NCBI RefSeq assembly: GCF_001659605.2
Contig: NC_035169.2
Span: 11,646,816-11,710,815 of the forward strand
Reading direction: 5' to 3'
DNA: 64,000 bases
From: Manihot esculenta
Taxonomy: Eukaryota > Streptophyta > Magnoliopsida > Malpighiales > Euphorbiaceae
Shown: positions 57,083-64,000 of the stretch, piece after piece
How positions within the stretch are numbered: position 1 is the first letter of the stretch
How the letters are laid out: each line of letters begins with the position of its first letter
The notes under the pieces: generated by a model
What the model was told of the DNA's origin: nothing
The model's input: the letters and a program-made list of their open reading frames with translations, nothing else
Databases searched by the model: none
Program-made: the position numbers and the translations under genes

Positions 57083-59451
57083 TGTAATACCCGGCTAGAC
57101 GCCGACATCGGAAGTCTGATTTTCCGGAGGACTCTTCGTTGGAATCTGGAATTCGAGGGTGTCAGAGGCTTTTAGATGGGATAACAGATGTTTTTCAAAA
57201 TGTTTTAAGTATTTTTATAGTTTTGAATGAAAGGAATTGGGTGTTGAGTGAAGGAAGAGACCAAAGGGGATAAAGTGCAAGTTCGGCAGCCGAAGGGCAA
57301 CTTCGGTCGCCGAACATTGCAGGGTTTCGCCCGCCGAAGGAGAAGTTCGGCCGCTGAACGTTGCATGGTTTTGCATGCAGGTTTGGCCGCCGAATCTGAG
57401 GCGGTCAGCCGCCTATAAAGGGTCCTCAGTCGGTGAAATGGATCAGTTTTGCTTCTTTTTCACTACCAGAGGTGAGTTCTTGTTCCCCTTGGATGGTTTT
57501 CATGGTTTTTCATTAAATCTTTCAAAGTTAAGTGACTTTTATCCTTGTTTTGAAGGTTTTGCACTTTGAGCAAGGTTTTGGAGAGTTTGGAGCTTAGATC
57601 CTCCATAGCTCTAAGTTTGGATCACACCAGCCTTTGTTCTTCAAGAGGTAAGTGTAGATCCTTGGTTTTATGGTGTCTTACATGAGTTTTATGAAGGGAA
57701 AAGGGAGTTTATGCATGAGTTTGCATGGTTATGCATATTAGGGTTTATGGACCCTTTATGCTTTATGTATGCTTGATGAGTTTGTTTGTTAGAGTTTAAG
57801 TTGTCTTAAGCTCCTATATGTTTGTTGTATGAGTTATGCATGTTTTGGAGAGGTTGGAAGCATGTTGAGAGAGTTTGGAAGGTTTGGAAGGCTTGTGGAG
57901 CGCGAGGCTGAGTTCTGGATGAACTCAGGTTCAGCAGCCGAAGGTATGTTCGGCCGCCGAACCCCTTGTGGAGGTGGCTTCGGCTGCCTAAGCTTGCTTG
58001 AGCTTGCCCCCGAAAGTTTGGACTTTCGGCTCTGGAGGGGAGGTTCGGCCGCCAAATGTGCCGCCAAACATGTGTGAGGTTCGGCTCTGGAGGGAGAGTT
58101 CGGCCGCTGAAGGTGCCGCCGAAGATGCCCTGTTTAGCCTTCCTTTGCATGATTTCTATGATTGTTCTAGGATGTTTTAAGGGGTTTTTGGGGAGTATGA
58201 TAGAGTTGTTTATGAGTTGTGTAGAGTATGTTTGGTGCCTCATTTGAGTCCTCCATTGTAGGATTGGACCCGAGGGACCGAGGTGTTTATCACTGTTAGC
58301 TGTTGCAGAGTCAGTCCAGCGTCTGCCAGAGGTGAGTGGAACTAAACTTAATCTTTGAATATGATCAGATAACTGCTTTTTAGCATGTTTCATGCATCAT
58401 GAGTACCATGAGTATGCAATAGGTTGATTGCATTAGTAGACACGAATATGCTGCATTGCATTAGTCATTGTTGATGGGGATTGGACCCAGGCGACTTCAA
58501 TAGCCCACAATCTGTTATGGTTAGATAAGACCTGTGTGAGCTCCATAGGAGGGGCCGGGCGCTAGTCCATGTAGTGACCTGGGAGTCCATAGGGGCCGGG
58601 CACTGACAGAGAGAGTTTTGAGGTCATGTCTAATCCGAGATATGAAATGTTTGTGCAGTGACACATTTCATGAAAGCATGTAATTAAGAAACTGTTTTGT
58701 TGTTTCTACTCACTGGGCTGTAGTAGCTCATCCCATTCCCTTAACCCCAGTTTTGCAGGTTCAGAGGAAGCTATGGGAAGTCAGAGTCAGCAAGAGTAAA
58801 GAGTAAAGTTATGCATGGATGTATGTATGTAATAAAGTAGTGGACATGATGTAAATTAAAAGATTAGTTTGTAATGTAATGTATAGATTTGTACTGTCAT
58901 ATAATGGATAGAGTTGTGCTTTACCCTAGTGTCTTTGCCCTAGTGTGGTGTATGATTAATCCTTTTATGCATGGATCCTGTTTTGCGTTTCTTGATGAGA
59001 AATGTGCTGAATCAGACTTAATGTATGGCATCTTTGATGTGATGCCAGTGGGTTGTGTTTTGGGAAGAAAGGGTATAAAATCCCTTGACCCATTTGAGAG
59101 GGAAGAAAGGGTATACAATCCCTTGACCCATCTGAGAGGGAAGAAAGGCTATAAAATCCCTTGACCCAACCGTGAGGGAAGAAAGGGTTTCAATCCCTTG
59201 ACCCACAGCGGTCAGTAGTCACTGGTATAGGCCCTGGGGACTGTTTCAGATCTGTATATCTGAGTTGTAGTAGTTAAGCCTGGTCGGTTTACAGGATTGT
59301 TGTTTATGTTTAACCATGAATGGGATTTATCAGGTACACAGAGAGTATAGTCGGCTTGCTACGGGTCCCGGCGGCCTTAAGCCGATCTGGATCCTAGTGC
59401 CAGTGATGGTTCGGGCCGTTACAGAGGGGTACTGGTTTCCGGGCTGTTACA
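57083..59451 (+). repeat. 3' LTR of the non-autonomous derivative
   Basis: 2,369 bases, collinear with the 5' LTR over its whole length with scattered single-base changes (for example TTTCCGGAGG against TTTCGGCGG near the start). TATAAAG at 57414-57420. The four 38-base units are at about 59063-59206. Confidence 0.95.
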
Positions 59452-62400
59452 GGACGCATCACAAAAAACCGTAAAGTCTTCATTACTAGTTGGCAGAGCT
59501 AACACCGGTGCTGAAGTCAACCTCTTCTTGAGCTCCTCAAAGCTCTCTTCACACTGGTCGGTCCACACAAACCTCTGGTTCTTCTTAGTCAGTCTGGTCA
59601 TAGGAGCTGCAATTTTAGAGAAGTCCTGAACGAACCTCCTGTAGTAACCTGCCAAACCCAAGAAGCTTTTGATCTCTGTCACTGTAGTGGGTCTAGGCTA
59701 GTTAGCTACAGCTTCCACCTTCTTGGGGTCCACTTCTATTCCATTTTCTGACACCACATGCCCCAAGAATGAAATGCTCCTCAACCAGAACTCACACTTG
59801 GAGAACTTGGCATACAAGCCGTGTTCCCTCAAGGTCTGCAAAACCAACCTCAGATGATGGGCATGCTCCTCTGCATTCCTGGAATACACTAAGATATCAT
59901 CTATGAAGACAATAACAAAGTGATCCAGGTATTGGCTAAATACTCTGTTCATGAGATCCATGAATGTTGCAGGGGCATTGGTTAACCCGAACGGCATCAC
60001 GAGAAACTCATAGTGCCCATATCTGGTTCTGAACGCCATCTTCGGCACATCCTCTTCTCTTATCCTTAACTGATGGTACCCCGATCTCAGATCTATTTTG
60101 GAGAAACAACCTGCTCCGGCTAGCTGATCAAATAGATCGTCGATCCTTGGCAATGGGTACTTGTTCTTGGTAGTGACCTTGTTCAACTGCCTGTAGTCGA
60201 TACAAAGTCTGAGGGATCCATCCTTCTTTTTCACAAACAGCACTGGAGCACCCCAAGGTGAGGTACTCGGTCGGATGAAGCCCTTATCTACCAACTCTTG
60301 CAACTGCTCTTTAAGCTCCTTTAATTCTGCGGGCGCCATCCTATAGGGAGGGATAGAGATCGGTCTGGTTCCAGGCATCAACTCAATTTCAAACTCTATC
60401 TCCCTAGCAGGTGGTAAACCTGGCAGCTCGTCTGGGAAAACATCTAAAAACTCACTGACCACAGGCACTGAGGCGGGCTCTCTGACATGACTATCCAGCT
60501 CTCTCACATGAGCTAGAAAACCCTGACAACCCCTCCTGAGCAGCCTACGAGCCTGAAGGGCTGATATCAAACCTCTAGGTGTGCTCCCCATGTCTCCTCT
60601 GAAGACAACCTCTGACCCATCCTGACATCTGAACTTGACTACCTTGTCTCTGCAGTCCAAGGTAGCACCATGGGTAGATAGCCAATCCATCCCTAGAATG
60701 ACGTCAAAATCTATCAAATCTAGAACCACAAGATCGGCTGAAAGGCATCTTCCCTCAACAAAAACTGGACTATACTGGCAAACTGACTCTGCCACTGATG
60801 GGTTGCACTTGGGTCCACTGACCCATAGGGGACACTCTAACCCAGAGACCATCAATCCCAACCTCTCGACGGCCCTCGGAGCAATAAAAGAATACGATGC
60901 ACCAGGGTCCATTAAGGCATAAACATCCGAGCAACCAATGATGAGATTACCTGCCACCACGGTGTTCGATGCATTTGCCTCCTGCTGTGTCATTGTGAAG
61001 ATCCGTGCTGGGGCTGATGGACCTTCACCTCTAAAACCCGCTGAAGAAGAGGCTGCCCCTCTCCCTCTACCTCTGCCACTGGCCTGAGTCGCGGCTGGAG
61101 CTACTGGTTGAGCCACACTACCAGAGGCTGTCTGCTGAGACTGTGCCATAAAAGCTGCTCTAGGACACTCCCGAGCCATGTGTCCCTCCTGCCCACACCT
61201 GAAGCAGGCTGTCATCCCAACCAGACATACACCCTTGTGCGGCTTCCCACACTTCATACATATTGCATTATCTGCACCTAAGCTCGAGCCACTTCCTAGT
61301 CCCAGACCTGACTTGATCTTATTCCAGAACTTGTTCTTCTTTGACTTCTTGGTGGTACTGCTCCACCTCTTACTGCCTGAACTCAGAGAAGAAGGGTCTA
61401 ATCTTCCCCCACCTAGGGTCTTGGAACCAGAAGGCTGTGCTACAAACTGATTAACTTTCCCTTCAATGATTGCACTAGCCTCCATTCTTCGAGCCATATC
61501 CACTATGGCATGGAAACTCTCCCTCTCTGCTGACTGGATCAAGGAGGAATACCTGGAATGGAGCCTCATGATATACCTCCTTGACTTCTTCTAATCCGTG
61601 TCCAGATTCTGCCCAGCAAACGGCAACAGCTCCAAGAATCTGTCTGTGTACTCATCCACACTCATCTCATCTGACTGCCTCAGTTGCTCAAATTCAATCA
61701 TCTTTAACTCTCTTGAACTGTCAGGGAAAACCCATCCTGCAAACTCATTTGCAAACTCCTCCCATGATAGGCTGTCCAATCTCGGGTTCACATAATTCTT
61801 GAACCGCTCACGAGCCTTCTTGCATTTTAGCGTGAACCTAGCCATCTAAATGACTCTACTGTCATCAGCTCCTATCTCATTTGTAATCATTTTGACCCTC
61901 TCAAGATACACAAACGGGTCATCACCGGTTTCATACTGAGGAGCACCCAACTTCATGTAGTCGGTCATCTTGACCTTGCTCCCTCCAGATGAGCTAGGTT
62001 TAGGTATTTGGGTTTCTGGGACAGTAGGTGCTGCTGATGGTGGAGGAGGTGCAACATTCCCTGGGTTAGGGTCTGTTGTACCTGGGTAGAAGGATGGGGG
62101 TGGGTACATAGGGTATTGTGGGTATGGTGGGTAGAAAGGTGGGTATGGCATGTGTGGGTGGTAAGGGCTAAAGCTGGGGTAATCCAATGTACCTCCCATC
62201 GAATACTCGAGATTCTAAGAAAATGGTGGGTACTGGAGTGGTTGAACAAATCCCGAGGCCTGAGTGCCTCCTTGGGACTCTCCCATTCCCTCTTCAAACA
62301 TACTCACTCCAAGACTACCATCCCTCCTCTGGTCCACATCCTTTGACATTCCTCCTTGAACTGTTCCCCTTACTGATCTGCTTCTGTTCATATCCAAAGA

Positions 62401-62529
62401 CCTTCTAGGGTCTCTCACTGCTCTTTCCCTGCTAGACATTGCCCTTGGCAATACAGGGGGACGGGCACTCATGCTCTCATCCTCCGGTGGTACTCCAGTC
62501 AATCGTGCAGATCGACGAGTTCTTCTCAT
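59452..62529 (-). pseudogene. gag-pol: Tekay gag-pol, N-terminal two thirds
   Basis: From ATG 62527-62529 (MRRTRRSARLTG) in one frame through Gag (capsid MTDYMKLGAPQYETGDDPF; second zinc knuckle [14 protein letters not shown] at about 61185-61226), protease ([12 protein letters not shown]), RT (FIDDILVYS) and the start of RNase H (VFCDAS), where the derivative inserted. Four single stops: TAG at 62215-62217, 61846-61848 and 61588-61590, each at a CAG of sister copies, and TAG at 59695-59697 in place of the TGG of NWPRP. No frameshift is seen in this part. Confidence 0.9.
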
Positions 62530-62784
62530 TTTGCTTACTGAAAACAACACCCATCACATAAACATTAGCATCAAATGGTTCATGTGCAAACACATGAACC
62601 CGCATCACATACATCACATACATAGTATATCATTAATCACATGCATATAATCATGGCATTTCACATCATTAATCAAGACAGGACTCTACATTCTATCCTA
62701 GTGGACATGATCTTCCTATTGTGCTTGACCTTCTATAACCTTTATGAGCCCGACACTTTCTAGGTCCGACCATATGAACCTAGG

Positions 62785-62796
62785 GCTCTGATACCA
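62785..62796 (-). other. Primer binding site (tRNA-Met)
   Basis: Minus-strand TGGTATCAGAGC three bases inside the end of the LTR that starts at 62800; it belongs to the Tekay array. Confidence 0.85.
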
Positions 62797-62799
62797 ATC

Positions 62800-64000
62800 T
62801 GTAACGACCCGGAAACCGGACCGCTACGGCGCTAGGATCCAGATCGGCTTAAGGCCGCCGGGACCCGTAGCAAGCTAACATACATCCTGTATAACTGTTT
62901 AATCCCATACATGATCAACAATTACATAAAAATTTAAAACTTTCTCATTTATTCATTCATTCGTTCCTTCATTCATTCCTTCACCAAGCTAAACCTGTGC
63001 ATGCACGAATCATAACATAAAACCTCTCACTGGAGTCCTCATCAAATACTCCAATGGGGTATCATAACATACATTAAGCTTGGTTTACATAATCATCATT
63101 AAACATTTAAGATCATGTACCGAAAAGGGATTAACAACGTACTATGGTCAAGCACAACTCTAAACTTCCATAAGCATCATTACATTACATTACTATACTA
63201 TACTATACTTTTTACATTACATCATATTCATATCCACATTTATCCATTACATAAAACATGACTCTACTCCTGCTGACCTCCTGATCTACCCTGTACCTGC
63301 AAACCTGAGGGTTAAAGGAGAGGGGTGAGCTATAAAGCCCAGTGAGCAGAATAAATAAACATTCAATTTAAATTTCATGCTTTCATGAAATGCAACACAT
63401 CACAAACAAATCACATCAAGGATGGACTTGTCACCAATAGTCCTCTACATAGTCCAATCGTGCTAGGGGCGTAGAATGGGCCTCACTGGTCTTTCTCTTA
63501 ACATAACATAACATAGCATAACATTCCATAGTGCCAGGAGCGTAGAATGGGCCTCACTGGTCTTTCTCTTAACATAACATAACATAGCATAACATTCCAT
63601 AGTACCAGGGGTGTAGAATGGGCCTCACTGGTCTTTCTCTTAACATAGTGCCAGGGGCGTAGAATGGACCTCACTGGCTATCCGTACCATATCATCATCA
63701 TACCATAACATACGAGGACTAAAGGATCATTCAACATCCATCCACATCATCATCATGTTATGCAATGCAACATATTCGTGAATTCTAATGCAAACAACCT
63801 AGTATATCTCATGGCATACGTGATGCATGTATCATGCTCAAAATTTATGTATTTGCTTTGAAACATAAAGAGTTATTCCACTCACCTCTGGCTGAAGCTC
63901 TAATGACTCTAAAGCAGCTATCTCACTGCTGAGGTCCTCGGTTCCTCGGGTTCGATCCTACACAGGTGGACTCGAATGAGGGACCAAACATCCATTAACA
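62800..64000 (-). repeat. 5' LTR of the Tekay array, partial
   Basis: The 3' half of an LTR on the minus strand, starting (plus-strand view) TGTAACGACCCGG and continuing past the window end. Nearly identical to 43576-44740. Its hairpin/spacer block (63460-63680) has one more unit than the central LTR. Confidence 0.9.

Larger units (their letters stand above)
50351..59451 (+). mobile_element. Non-autonomous Tekay derivative with both LTRs
   Basis: A 9,101-base insertion (7.3 kb without its own nested LTR) with target duplication GGACG (50346-50350 and 59452-59456). LTRs of 2,370 and 2,369 bases are very similar, whereas the internal region is shortened and heavily decayed: gag without its capsid core, and remnants of pol. 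The contrast between fresh LTRs and a degraded interior, and the matching decay at 29914-31154, suggest it moved using proteins from intact relatives. Confidence 0.9.
42661..64000 (-). mobile_element. Tekay tandem array sharing a central LTR, runs off the window
   Basis: Order on the minus strand: 5' LTR (from beyond 64000 to 62800), gag-pol (62529-59452 and 50350-48461), shared central LTR (48362-43576), and gag of a second unit (43304-42661). The central LTR is flanked on both sides by internal sequence, having a polypurine tract on one side and a primer site on the other. This is the expected product of unequal recombination between LTRs of identical elements. Two later insertions lie inside it: solo LTR 45063-47508 and derivative 50351-59451. 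Confidence 0.8.

Noticed and set aside
1..64000. CRISPR-like arrays from the regularly spaced palindromes
   Set aside because: Spacing is irregular, the spacers are conserved between copies, and the sequence is from a plant; they are LTR structure.

Overview
The window is a block of plant repetitive DNA, almost certainly pericentromeric-type or otherwise heterochromatic, and I see no host gene, tRNA or rRNA gene in it. It is built from nested LTR retrotransposons plus one nearly complete endogenous plant pararetrovirus. The element families (Tekay-type chromoviruses with very long LTRs, an Athila-type Ty3/Gypsy element, a Ty1/Copia element and a florendovirus-like caulimovirid) point to a flowering plant, probably a eudicot. 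I cannot name the species from sequence alone.

Left half, outermost to innermost. A minus-strand Tekay element (gag start and 5' LTR piece, 39863-41340) is abutted by a plus-strand Tekay element (29425-39862), itself broken by a non-autonomous Tekay derivative (29914-33528). The gag of that plus-strand element is abutted by the 5' LTR of a minus-strand Copia element (pieces in 6957-29424). The Copia leader received a minus-strand pararetrovirus at an (AT)n tract (8783-27316). The viral movement-protein gene then received a full-length minus-strand Tekay element (16532-26419, target duplication ATTTA). Separately, the Copia integrase was cut by a plus-strand Athila-type element (start of window to 6956), whose reverse transcriptase was in turn split by a solo Tekay LTR (1095-3434, target duplication CCTTT).

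Right half. From 42661 to beyond the window end there is a minus-strand Tekay tandem that shares a central LTR: truncated gag, LTR, nearly complete gag-pol, 5' LTR running off the end. The central LTR holds a plus-strand solo LTR (45063-47508, target duplication TCTTC). The RNase H region of the pol gene holds a plus-strand non-autonomous Tekay derivative (50351-59451, target duplication GGACG), which itself carries an Athila-type solo LTR (54348-56134, target duplication GCTGC). An Athila-type LTR fragment (41341-42660) lies between the two halves.

The autonomous Tekay copies encode one long gag-pol frame: Gag with two zinc knuckles, protease, reverse transcriptase, RNase H, integrase and a C-terminal chromodomain-like segment. 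Most nonsense mutations in these frames are single CAG-to-TAG changes, as expected from decay of CHG-methylated DNA. The virus has one long polyprotein frame (movement protein, coat protein with zinc finger, protease, RT-RNase H), broken by several stops, one frameshift and the Tekay insertion, plus an unbroken second frame.

The least explained signals are structural. A near-palindromic 13-15 base module (TTCGGCSGCCGAA) is scattered through the leaders of two unrelated retrotransposon lineages and even in an Athila pol linker. Tandem hairpins in the Tekay LTR carry compensatory base changes. Several splice-site-like signals are conserved inside the LTR. A perfect hairpin sits just upstream of the polypurine tract.
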